Of a stretch of DNA of 64,000 bases, positions 28,887 through 36,891 are shown in pieces. Made by a program: the position numbers and the translations under genes. The stretch's first letter is position 1. Each line of letters opens with the position of its first letter. Source of the DNA: JAOUGY01 sp963825585 (GTDB lineage: Bacteria > Actinomycetota > Acidimicrobiia > Spongiisociales > ZC4RG35); contig CAWGTX010000001.1 of the NCBI GenBank assembly GCA_963825585.1, forward strand, positions 310,001-374,000. The letters run 5' to 3'. The notes beneath the pieces were generated by a model. It had not been told where the DNA came from, made no database searches, and worked only from the letters and a program-made list of their open reading frames with translations.

Positions 28887-29806
28887 GCATCCTGATCGAC
28901 AAGAACACGTTGGTCCTGATCCAGGGCCTCGGCAAGACCGGCCAGTTCCACACAGACAAGGCGCTCGCCTACGGCACCCAGATGGTGGGTGCGGTCCACC
29001 CGTCGAAGGCGGGCCAGACGCAGGTCTTCGAGGGCGAGACCGACCACAGCGGCGTGCCGGGCCGTGCCGACACCTACCGGGCCGAGCTACCCATCTTCGC
29101 CACGGTACGCGAAGCGGTCGCCGAGACCGGAGCCGACGTGTCGGTGGTCTACGTGCCGCCGCCCGGTGCGGCCGACGCCATCATGGAGGCGGCCGAGGCC
29201 GGCATCCGCCTGGTGATCTGCATCACCGAGGGAACACCGGTGGCCGACATGGTTCGCGCCAAGCGTTATCTGGCAGACAAGGCGACCCGCCTGGTGGGCC
29301 CCAACTGCCCGGGTGTCATAACGCCGGGCGAGTGCAAGATCGGCATCATGCCCGGATACATCCACCAGCCCGGGAAGATCGGCGTGGTCTCACGTTCCGG
29401 CACCCTCACCTACGAGGCCGTGTTCCAGCTCACCCGGTTGGGTCTGGGCCAGACCACGGCGGTGGGCATCGGTGGCGACCCTGTCAACGGGACCAACTTC
29501 GTCGACTGTCTCGAGCTGTTCAACGCCGACCCCAACACCGAAGGCGTGATCATGATCGGCGAGATCGGCGGTACGGCCGAGGAAGAGGCAGCCGACTACG
29601 TGAAAGCCCACATGACGAAGCCCGTGGCGGGATTCATCGCCGGGACGAGTGCGCCTCCCGGGAAGCGCATGGGTCATGCCGGCGCCATCATCTCAGGCGG
29701 CAAAGGCACCGCTGCCGCCAAGATCGAGGCGATGAAGGAGGCGGGGATCGTCGTGGCGTCGACCCCGACCGACATGGGCACGGCGATGGTGGAAGCACTG
29801 GGATAG
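28883..29806 (+). CDS. sucD: Succinyl-CoA synthetase alpha subunit
   Basis: 307 residues. The CoA-binding Rossmann domain (VLIQGLGKTGQFHTDKALAYGTQMVGAVHPSKAG) and the ligase domain with the phospho-histidine in KRMGHAGAIISGGKGTA (~H264) are both present. It forms the heteromer with SucC from the overlapping upstream gene. Its TAG stop is the first three bases of a heptad repeat. Confidence 0.96.
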   Translation: MSILIDKNTLVLIQGLGKTGQFHTDKALAYGTQMVGAVHPSKAGQTQVFEGETDHSGVPGRADTYRAELPIFATVREAVAETGADVSVVYVPPPGAADAIMEAAEAGIRLVICITEGTPVADMVRAKRYLADKATRLVGPNCPGVITPGECKIGIMPGYIHQPGKIGVVSRSGTLTYEAVFQLTRLGLGQTTAVGIGGDPVNGTNFVDCLELFNADPNTEGVIMIGEIGGTAEEEAADYVKAHMTKPVAGFIAGTSAPPGKRMGHAGAIISGGKGTAAAKIEAMKEAGIVVASTPTDMGTAMVEALG

Positions 29807-29831
29807 CTACGAGCTACGAGCTACGAGCTAC
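29804..29831. repeat. Heptad repeat at the sucD stop codon
   Basis: tagctac followed by gagctac three times in exact 7-bp phase; the TAG is the sucD stop. There is no opposing arm before lemA, so this may be a half element. Confidence 0.7.
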
Positions 29832-29874
29832 GAGTTGGGCGGCGGCGCCGATCCGCATCGCGTACACTCCCCTC

Positions 29875-30420
29875 ATGGGCTGGACCATCGCAATCGTCGT
29901 CGTCGTTCTCATCGCCTTGTTCGTGCTGCTGTACAACGGGTTGGTACAGGCCCGGAACCGGGTCGACAACTCGTGGGGCCAGGTCGATGTGCAACTCAAC
30001 CGTCGTTATGACCTGATCCCGAACCTGGTGGAGACGGTCAAGGGGTACGCCACCCACGAGCAGGCCACCTTCGAGAAGGTGGTGGCAGCCCGCAACGCAG
30101 CCGTCGCCGCCGGGAATCCGGCAGAGCAGGCGGCCGCCGACAACATGCTGACCGGGATGCTGCGCCAGGTGTTCGCCCTGGCCGAGGCCTATCCCGATCT
30201 CAAGGCGAACCAGAACTTCCAGGCGTTGCAGGGCGAGTTGTCCGAAACCGAGAACAAGATCGCCGTGTCCCGGCAGATCTACAACGACACGGTGCTCTCG
30301 TACAACAACAAGGTGCAGACCATCCCATCCAGCCTGGTGGCGGGCATGACAGGGTTCACCACCCGGCAGTTCTTCGACGCGCCAGGTGGAGCCGACCAGG
30401 CGCCTTCCGTCCAGTTCTGA
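29875..30420 (+). CDS. lemA: LemA-family membrane protein
   Basis: 181 residues: an N-terminal transmembrane helix (TIAIVVVVLIALFVLLYNG), then the conserved LemA helices VQARNRVDNSWGQVDVQLNRRYDLIPNLVETVKGYATHE and ETENKIAVSRQIYNDTVLSYNNKVQTIPSS. The family forms a helical domain outside the membrane; its role is unsettled. The next gene overlaps it and encodes a DUF2207 protein, a very common pairing that suggests one envelope complex. Start ATG 29875. Confidence 0.92.
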   Translation: MGWTIAIVVVVLIALFVLLYNGLVQARNRVDNSWGQVDVQLNRRYDLIPNLVETVKGYATHEQATFEKVVAARNAAVAAGNPAEQAAADNMLTGMLRQVFALAEAYPDLKANQNFQALQGELSETENKIAVSRQIYNDTVLSYNNKVQTIPSSLVAGMTGFTTRQFFDAPGGADQAPSVQF

Positions 30421-32276
30421 TGAAGCGACTGCCCGCCCTGGTGGCGGTGGCCCTCTTGGTGGCGCTGCCGGCGCTGCCGGCGTTGGCGAAGTCGTTTGCG
30501 CTCCCCGAGGCGGACGTCCGGATCGACGTGCAGGCCGACGGATCGTTGGTGGTCACGGAACAGATCACCTACGCCTTCGACGGCGACTTCTCGGGCGGAT
30601 ACCGGGAGATCCCGCTTCGCGCCGGAGAGGCGATCACCGACGTCACCGTCTCCGAGGGCGAGACCCGCTACCAGCCCGGTGCGTGTGCCGAACTCGGATG
30701 TTCGTCCCCGGCCGGGACATTCGGCACCAGGGACATCGGCGACCGGGTCCGCGTGGTCTGGCACTACGCGGCATCGTTCGAACAACGGACGTTCACGCTC
30801 CGGTACCGCGCCACCGGGGTCGCAAAAGCCTACGACGACGTGGTGGACGTGAATTGGAAGGTGTGGGGAGACGAGTGGACGTCGGATCTGGCGTCCCTGA
30901 CCGCCTCGATGTCGCTCCCCGACCAAGTGCCGGTCGGCGAAGTGCGCGTGTGGGGCCACCCGGCTTCGGTTCGGGGTGAGGTGACGCTCGGGCCCGACGA
31001 CGTGACGCCACGGTTGGCCGCCCGCTCGGTACCGGCCGGGCAGTTCGTCGAGATGCGCGTCGCCTTTCCCAGGTCGGCGTTGACGTCCACCGCCGGCGCC
31101 TCGGTGCTCGAGGGGTCCGGCCTCCAGGAGATCCTCGAGGAGGAGCGTCGCGAAATCGAGCGCGGCGAGCGCATCGACGCCCTGTTGCGTCGCCTGCTCG
31201 TCATCGCCCCGGTCCTGGCGGTGCTGCCGGCAGCTCTCACCGGGCTGGTCATCTACCTGCTGTTCGGCCGGGAACCCCGTGTCGACTATGACCGCGACTA
31301 CGAACAGGAGCCGCCCTCAGAGCTGACCCCCGCCCAGGTGGGGGCACTCCTCTCACAGGGCAAAGTGGAGCCCGAGACGTTCACTGCGACGCTGTTCGAC
31401 CTGATTCGAAAGGGTGCGGTGTCGGCCAACGTCGCCCGGGTCGAACGATCCACCTGGATGGGACTGCGGACCGAGTCCATCTCGGATCTGGAGCTGTCCA
31501 TGGGTGAGACTACCACTGGCCTGGCCGCGCACGAACAGCGGGTCGTGACGGTGATGCGACGGGCCCTCGACGAGGGCAGCGTTCCACTCCACGAGCTGCG
31601 AGAGAAGATCCGAGAGGACGCCGCCTCCAACGCATCGACCTACCAGTCGTTCGTGTCGGAGACGGTGGAGGCGTTGGAACGGGACGGCCTGCTGCTGCGC
31701 GACGGGCGTAAGTGGATTGGGATTGCGCTTGCGGTGTGGGTGCTGGCCGGGATCGGTGGCGCCGTCCTCATCGGCAACGTGGTGAACGACCTCGAAGTGC
31801 TGGGAGTGCTGCTTCCGGTGCTGATCGGGGTTGGGCTCTTCAACACGATCATCCTGGTGATCGTGGCGGCGTCGCGCAGACTGCTCGTGCGTCGTTCGAA
31901 GGCGGGCGCGTTGGAGGCAGCCCGGTGGAAGGCGTTCCGTCGCTACCTGCGCGACTTCAGTCGACTCGAGGAGGCCCCGGCGATCTCGTTGGCACTGTGG
32001 GATCGATTCCTGGTGTATGGCATCGCGCTGGGCGTTGCCGAAGAGGTGTTGGAGGCGGCCCGTCTCCGGGCACCGGTGGAACTCGAGACGGCCTCGAGTA
32101 TCTACTGGTACGGCGGACACGGCTACACAGGCGGTGGCACCGAGAACGCATTCGCCGGCCTGAACTCGTCACTGTCGGGGGCGTTCAACCCGCCCGCCTC
32201 GGCATCGGGCGGTGGCGGCGGCTTCTCCGGTGGTGGTGGCGGCGGCGGAGGCGGTGGTGGAGGTGGGGCCTGGTGA
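30420..32276 (+). CDS. DUF2207 membrane protein
   Basis: 618 residues. Signal peptide (KRLPALVAVALLVALPALPALA), then the DUF2207 beta domain (FALPEADVRIDVQADGSLVVTEQITYAFDGDFSGGYREIPL). A transmembrane helix (~260-283), a cytoplasmic-type stretch and two more helices (~435-490) follow, and a Gly/Ser-rich end of almost pure glycine precedes the final AW. This is the standard architecture of the family. The function is unknown, but it is regularly found beside lemA, as here, with a TGATG overlap. Confidence 0.9.
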   Translation: MKRLPALVAVALLVALPALPALAKSFALPEADVRIDVQADGSLVVTEQITYAFDGDFSGGYREIPLRAGEAITDVTVSEGETRYQPGACAELGCSSPAGTFGTRDIGDRVRVVWHYAASFEQRTFTLRYRATGVAKAYDDVVDVNWKVWGDEWTSDLASLTASMSLPDQVPVGEVRVWGHPASVRGEVTLGPDDVTPRLAARSVPAGQFVEMRVAFPRSALTSTAGASVLEGSGLQEILEEERREIERGERIDALLRRLLVIAPVLAVLPAALTGLVIYLLFGREPRVDYDRDYEQEPPSELTPAQVGALLSQGKVEPETFTATLFDLIRKGAVSANVARVERSTWMGLRTESISDLELSMGETTTGLAAHEQRVVTVMRRALDEGSVPLHELREKIREDAASNASTYQSFVSETVEALERDGLLLRDGRKWIGIALAVWVLAGIGGAVLIGNVVNDLEVLGVLLPVLIGVGLFNTIILVIVAASRRLLVRRSKAGALEAARWKAFRRYLRDFSRLEEAPAISLALWDRFLVYGIALGVAEEVLEAARLRAPVELETASSIYWYGGHGYTGGGTENAFAGLNSSLSGAFNPPASASGGGGGFSGGGGGGGGGGGGGAW

Positions 32277-32278
32277 AA

Positions 32279-32353
32279 GAGCTTCCAGCTGCCGGCTGCT
32301 AGCTCGTGGTCTTCACCAGCTGCCAGCAGCCAGTAGCCAGCCGCCAGCAGCTA
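32279..32353. repeat. Heptad repeat between convergent DUF2207 and DUF169 genes
   Basis: The right block is cagctgc, cagcagc, cagtagc, cagccgc, cagcagc (32317-32351), followed by tac; the TAG stop of the DUF169 gene (minus strand, 32351-32353) overlaps its end. The left block (agcttccagctgccggctgctagctcg) is less regular. It fills the whole gap between the two stop codons. Confidence 0.65.
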
Positions 32354-33070
32354 CTGGAATCTCGCCTTGTCCGCTGCGGCGTAGCCGACGACCGCTTCGT
32401 CGGCCTTGCACACCGCACGAAGTCCTTCGAGGACCTCTTCGACCCGGGTTCCCGGGATGGCGCAGGTGAGCTCGTCGTCGCCCATGCCGATGCGTTCGCG
32501 TGACAGGGCGCAACCCATGGATACGGCGATCGACCCTGCTGCGGCGCGGGGGATGATCTGGCACTGCGGCTTGCCACTGAACTCGACGGTGACGGCGTCG
32601 CCCAGCTCCATCATCTGTTTGGGGGTGACTCGGAGCAACACCACGTCGGGGGTGTGGGCCGCCTCGGCGAGCGGGCCGTACTCGATGCTCCGGGGAGTGT
32701 GATCGAGGGCGGCGACACCGCCGAAGGCCTCCATCGTCACCCATCCCACTTCGAGCAGCGTGCCGACGTCGGACTTGTCGAGGATGTCACCCGCCTGAGC
32801 CAGGCCGTGGGTGAAGCGACCCACCGAGCAGTTGCCGTGGTCGGCCGGGACGGTCGAGAAGGTGGAGTCGTGGCCGTACACCCAGAACACACACGAGGCC
32901 GGCACCCGGCCCGAGCGTCCATCCGGGGTGACGTCGGACATCGGGTGGTCGAAGGCCGGCGCTTGGCCGGTGTCTTCACGAAACGTGATGGCTACGGGAG
33001 CGTGCGCCAACCCGAGCAGGTCGACGAGTTCGGTGTGTGATGCGGACTTGGACATCGGGAGACCGTACAC
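32351..33070 (-). CDS. DUF169 domain protein
   Basis: About 239 residues from GTG 33070 (AGGA upstream), or 234 from ATG 33055. The DUF169 pattern is clear: LLGLAHAPVAITF near the start, GRVPASCVFW, HGNCSVGRFTHGL with a conserved Cys, PDVVLLRVTPKQMMELGDAV, and the late GCALSRERIGMGDDELTCAIPG. The conserved cysteines suggest metal or redox chemistry, but no reaction is established for the family. Divergent from the ATP-grasp gene across ~185 bp. Confidence 0.85.
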   Translation of the reverse strand: MYGLPMSKSASHTELVDLLGLAHAPVAITFREDTGQAPAFDHPMSDVTPDGRSGRVPASCVFWVYGHDSTFSTVPADHGNCSVGRFTHGLAQAGDILDKSDVGTLLEVGWVTMEAFGGVAALDHTPRSIEYGPLAEAAHTPDVVLLRVTPKQMMELGDAVTVEFSGKPQCQIIPRAAAGSIAVSMGCALSRERIGMGDDELTCAIPGTRVEEVLEGLRAVCKADEAVVGYAAADKARFQ

Positions 33071-33254
33071 GAGATCCTGCTGGAGCGGTCAGGTGCTTCA
33101 CCCTCGGCCGATTGACCCGTTGACGCATCGTGCGGTCGATCGGGGGCTCGAACATCGGGGCGGAGGTCCCGAAGAAACCAACGGAGGTCCCTACCGAAAG
33201 GTCTCCACCACGCTGCAAAACTGTGGCATCAGCCGGCCAAACGAGGAGGCCAAC

Positions 33255-34787
33255 GTGGTGTCGAGGAACCCGCTCCCGGGGTCTGACGAAGAACGGTCGG
33301 CATTTGCCCTGCTCCAGCAGTCGTTCGCCCCCATGTTCCGCCGGTTGTTCGCCGATGATTCGCTCGAACGGACCGTTGTCGTCGTCCCAAGCCTGAGCCT
33401 GTCGGAAGCCGAGCTCGCCAAGCTGGCGGGAGTCCTCCACTACGAGGAACGGATGCTGTGCCTCCTCCTGCTGTTGCGGATGCCCCGGACCCGGGTCGTG
33501 TATGTGACCAGCATGCCGCTCGCTCCGGCGGTGGTCGACTACCACCTCGATCTGATGCCCGAGGTCGTCGATTCGGCCGACCGGCTCCTCATGGTCAGCC
33601 TCGACGACCCTTCGCTTCGGTCGCTTTCGGCCAAGCTGCTCGAACGGCCCGACATGCTCACCGCCGTCCGGTCTGCGATTCAGGATCCGGCGTCAGCCCA
33701 TCTGACGTGTTTCGCCGCCACCGCGGCCGAGCGAACGTTGGCGGTGTCGCTCGGGATCCCCATGTACGCCGCCGATCCAGACCTGTGGCACCTGGGAACG
33801 AAGAGCGAGGGTCGGCGGGTGTTCCGCCAGGCGCAGGTGCCGGTTCCCGAGGGTGTGGAAGACCTCCACGAAGTCGATGATGTGGTGGCGGGGCTCTCCC
33901 GGTTGAGCAGGCAGCAGGTCCGAAGGGCTGTGGTCAAACTGAACGAAGGCTTTTCCGGCGAAGGCAACGCCGTGATCGATCTCACCGCCTCCGCCGGTTC
34001 CGACCCGACGATCTGGCTGGGGGAGCACCTCCCGTCGAGACTCGAGTTCGAAGCATCGTCGGAGACATGGGGGTCGTACGCCGCCAAGTTGGCGTTCATG
34101 GGAGGAATCGTCGAGGCGTTCGTCGAGGGTGAGGAGGTCACCTCTCCGTCGGTCCAGTGCCGGGTCGAGCCGACCGGTGCCATCAGCATCGTCTCGACCC
34201 ACGATCAGGTGCTGGGCGGGCCCCACAACCAGGTCTATCTCGGTTGCCGGTTCCCTGCCGATCCCGCCTACCGCCGTCGCATCACCGACGCAGCCGTCAG
34301 AGTCGCCGACGTGCTCGCCCGGCGGGGTGTTATCGGGCGGTTCGGCGTGGATTTCCTGGCGGTGAGGTCCGACACCGACTGGGACGTGTACGGGTTGGAG
34401 ATCAACCTGCGGAAGGGTGGCACCACGCTCCCGTTCCTGATGCTCGACTACCTGACGCGGGGTCGCTACGACCCGGAGTTCGGTGAGTACCGCGTAGGGG
34501 AGGGCAAGCCCCGTGTGTATCACGCCTCCGACAACGTCCAGAGTCCGCTGTACCTGGGTATGAACGCCGCTGATGCCCGCCAGGCGATAGGTCCGTTGGC
34601 GTTCCATCCCGAGCTACGGACCGGCGTGGTGATGCATCTGCTCGGCGCCCTCCCCGAGCACGGCAAACTTGGCCTCACCGCCATCGCCGAGCACGGGGAA
34701 GGAGCTGCCGACATGTTTCGGCAGGCGGTGGAGCGTCTCGACGTGTTCGCCACCATGCGGGCAGGTCTGGTGGCCGCCTACGGCTGA
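33255..34787 (+). CDS. PGM1-like ATP-grasp peptide ligase family protein
   Basis: 510 residues from GTG 33255 (GAGGAGG upstream). The N-terminal ~170 residues match the pre-ATP-grasp region of PGM1-type enzymes (RTVVVVPSLSLSEAELAKLAGVLHYEERMLC). The ATP-grasp core follows: AVVKLNEGFSGEGNAVI, YAAKLAFMGGIVEAFVEGEEVTSPSVQCRVEP, STHDQVLGGPHNQVYLGCRFPA, and the metal-binding YGLEINLRKGGTTLPF. The founding member joins peptides in pheganomycin synthesis; most relatives are uncharacterised. The flanking DUF169, DinB and aminotransferase genes do not form a recognised pathway. Confidence 0.75.
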   Translation: MVSRNPLPGSDEERSAFALLQQSFAPMFRRLFADDSLERTVVVVPSLSLSEAELAKLAGVLHYEERMLCLLLLLRMPRTRVVYVTSMPLAPAVVDYHLDLMPEVVDSADRLLMVSLDDPSLRSLSAKLLERPDMLTAVRSAIQDPASAHLTCFAATAAERTLAVSLGIPMYAADPDLWHLGTKSEGRRVFRQAQVPVPEGVEDLHEVDDVVAGLSRLSRQQVRRAVVKLNEGFSGEGNAVIDLTASAGSDPTIWLGEHLPSRLEFEASSETWGSYAAKLAFMGGIVEAFVEGEEVTSPSVQCRVEPTGAISIVSTHDQVLGGPHNQVYLGCRFPADPAYRRRITDAAVRVADVLARRGVIGRFGVDFLAVRSDTDWDVYGLEINLRKGGTTLPFLMLDYLTRGRYDPEFGEYRVGEGKPRVYHASDNVQSPLYLGMNAADARQAIGPLAFHPELRTGVVMHLLGALPEHGKLGLTAIAEHGEGAADMFRQAVERLDVFATMRAGLVAAYG

Positions 34788-34803
34788 ACGTTCGCCCGAA
34801 CGA

Positions 34804-35289
34804 CTAGATCACTTTGTCATCGACTCCGGCGAGCTGTCGGAGTAGTTCGGTCTGGCCGGTGTGATAGGTGTCGTGGAAGTACAGGAAGTGGAGTCGCTCC
34901 GCCAGCGGCACCGTTCTCCTGCCCATGTCGACCGGAGCGTGGAGATCCTCCGGAGTCACCGCGCTCAGTGCCTCCGTCAGGCGGACCTGGGTTTCGTCCA
35001 CCAGGTCGAGAAGCCTCCCGAGTTCCACAACGTCCTCGCCAGGTTCGAGGATCGGGTTCGACTCCTTGGCGTAGCGCTCGCCTTGTTCATGTGTCAGCAC
35101 CGGGGAGGACCCGAGCGTGACGAGAGCCTTGTCCCGATGGGTGACGATGTGGCCGATCACCCAGTTCAGGCAGTTGGCTCTGAACGGAGGTTGGAGCAGC
35201 GAGTCGGGGTGTGAGAGGCCGCTCGTCTGCTCCCGAATCACCCACCGGTTTCGCTCGAATGCAGCCGCCAGATCCGACGCCGTCAACAT
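34804..35289 (-). CDS. DinB-family metal-dependent protein
   Basis: 161 residues, a four-helix DinB/YfiT-like protein. The three metal-binding histidines are in IGHIVTHRDK and FHDTYHTGQTELLRQ. Members include thiol-dependent transferases and many of unknown role, so no reaction is claimed. It converges on the ATP-grasp gene; a small cgttcg-cc-cgaacg hairpin at 34789-34802 lies between the two stops. ATG 35289 follows GGAGG. Confidence 0.85.
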   Translation of the reverse strand: MLTASDLAAAFERNRWVIREQTSGLSHPDSLLQPPFRANCLNWVIGHIVTHRDKALVTLGSSPVLTHEQGERYAKESNPILEPGEDVVELGRLLDLVDETQVRLTEALSAVTPEDLHAPVDMGRRTVPLAERLHFLYFHDTYHTGQTELLRQLAGVDDKVI

Positions 35290-35334
35290 CCGTCACCTCC
35301 TCACGGGTTCACGGTCAAGCTAGCGTCATCGCCC

Positions 35335-36489
35335 ATGATTCGCTGGCCGCTCGACCCCTCGGTGACCTACCTGAACCATGGAGGCTTCGGTGGTGCGCCG
35401 GAGCCCGTCCTGGAGGAGCAGAGTCGATTGCGCGCCGAGATGGAGGCGAACCCCACCGGCTTCCTGACGAGGAGGCTGGTTCCGCTGGTCGACGCCGCCA
35501 GACGACGTGTCGGCGACTTCGTCGGCGCCGACCCTGCCGGCCTCGTGTTCGTGTCCAACGCTACGGCCGGTGTGAATGCAGTGGTGTCCTCGCTACCGCT
35601 GAGGAGCGGTGACCAGGTGGTGGTCACCGACCACGGCTACAACGCCTGCCGCAATGCACTGGAGGCAGCAGCGCTGCGCCACGGCGCCGACGTGGTCGTG
35701 GCGGTGGTGCCGTTCCCGATCGAATCGCCCACCCAGGTGGTCCGTTCGGTCCTCGATGTGGTCACGGAACGGACCGTGCTCGTGATGATCGATCACGTGA
35801 CCTCGCCGACGGCGTTGGTGTTCCCGGTGGAGGCGCTGGTGGCGGAGTTGGCGTCGCGTGGTATCCCGGTGCTGGTCGACGGCGCCCACGCACCGGGTAT
35901 GGTCCCGGTCGACGCCGGCGGCATCGGCGCTGCCTTCTACACGGGCAATTGCCACAAGTGGATGTGTGCGCCGAAGGGCGCCGGGTTCCTGTGGGTGGCG
36001 CCCGATCACCGGGACCGGGTGGAGCCAGGCGTGATCTCCCACGGCTGGAACGGTGAATACCCGGGGGAGACGCGCCTGCACCGCCTGTTCGATTTCACCG
36101 GCACCGACGATCCCACCGCATGGCTGTCGGTGCCGGCGGCCATCGACACGATGGCCGCCTCCCTGCCGGGCGGATGGCCGAAGGTCATGGACACCAATCA
36201 CCGGCTCGCCCTCGCCGCCCGTGACCTGCTCGCCGATCGTCTCGGCATCGAGCCCCCGGCCCCCGACGACATGATCGGATCGATGGCCGCCCTGCCCCTC
36301 CCACCGGGATCCGACGATCTGGGCCGCGAGCTCGCCGAGCGGCACCGAATCGAGGTCCCGGTGTTTTCCTGGCCGTCGGCCCCTCAACGTCTGATCAGGG
36401 TGTCGGCCCAACTCCACAACGACCTCTCCCAGTACGAACGACTCGCCGAACTGTTGCCGGCAACTTCGTCCCCCACGGAGTCGGGGTAG
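35335..36489 (+). CDS. Class V aminotransferase (isopenicillin-N epimerase/desulfurase-like)
   Basis: 384 residues, fold type I PLP enzyme. YLNHGGFGGAP at the N-terminus, FVSNATAGVNAVV, VDGAHAPG with the PLP-binding Asp and TGNCHKWMCAPKGAGFLWV with the Schiff-base Lys define the family, close to the isopenicillin-N-epimerase-like group. The substrate is unknown. The last codons (SSPTESG) are read from cttcgtcccccacggagtcgggg, a diverged end of the 199-bp palindromic repeat, so the present C-terminus was probably created by repeat insertion. Confidence 0.85.
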   Translation: MIRWPLDPSVTYLNHGGFGGAPEPVLEEQSRLRAEMEANPTGFLTRRLVPLVDAARRRVGDFVGADPAGLVFVSNATAGVNAVVSSLPLRSGDQVVVTDHGYNACRNALEAAALRHGADVVVAVVPFPIESPTQVVRSVLDVVTERTVLVMIDHVTSPTALVFPVEALVAELASRGIPVLVDGAHAPGMVPVDAGGIGAAFYTGNCHKWMCAPKGAGFLWVAPDHRDRVEPGVISHGWNGEYPGETRLHRLFDFTGTDDPTAWLSVPAAIDTMAASLPGGWPKVMDTNHRLALAARDLLADRLGIEPPAPDDMIGSMAALPLPPGSDDLGRELAERHRIEVPVFSWPSAPQRLIRVSAQLHNDLSQYERLAELLPATSSPTESG

Positions 36490-36497
36490 GGCGACAG

Positions 36498-36631
36498 TTT
36501 TGTCCCCCACGGAGCGGAGTGGGGGAAGGGGCCCCCGCGACGAAGGAGCGGGGGTAGGGGGGTTGAAAGCCCGCGAGAGGCATTCTCACGCTTCCGGAAC
36601 GCGTCATCACGCTCGCGAGGGAAAGGCCCCC
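36498..36631. repeat. Left part of 199-bp palindromic repeat, interrupted by IS110
   Basis: Starts tttgtcccccacggag, runs through the G/C tracts and the central block (cgcttccggaacgcgtcatc), and stops at gaaaggccccc where the IS110 element begins. The remaining 65 bp resume at 38141 and end gggggacaaa at 38205. Joined, they give a 199-bp unit whose two arms are reverse complements. Confidence 0.85.
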
Positions 36632-36891
36632 TTACCTTGTTGTCAGCGGAGGTCAGCTGGTTGAGCGAGACTTCTGCTGATTGAAGGTCCGGTGTCGCCG
36701 GTATGGCTTATCGCCCCCTGTCGCTTGACGGCCTGGGGGGTGTTGCCGCCGGCGATGCTGGGCGCGCAGACCTCTGATAGGGACATGTGCATGATCGCTC
36801 ATTCGTAAGGTGGATGACGGGAAGCGCGCCCCACGGATCTTCCGAGCTTCGGGCTGGACGGTCCAGCTCGACCCGTGGAGAGGAGACCGAG
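36632..36891 (+). ncRNA. Candidate IS110 bridge RNA region
   Basis: IS110-group elements encode a structured bridge RNA in the noncoding left end, upstream of the transposase. Here the left end is ~260 bp with no ORF and several self-complementary stretches (for example tccgagcttcgggctgg near 36840). The exact RNA boundaries and the target- and donor-binding loops cannot be set by eye. Confidence 0.5.
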
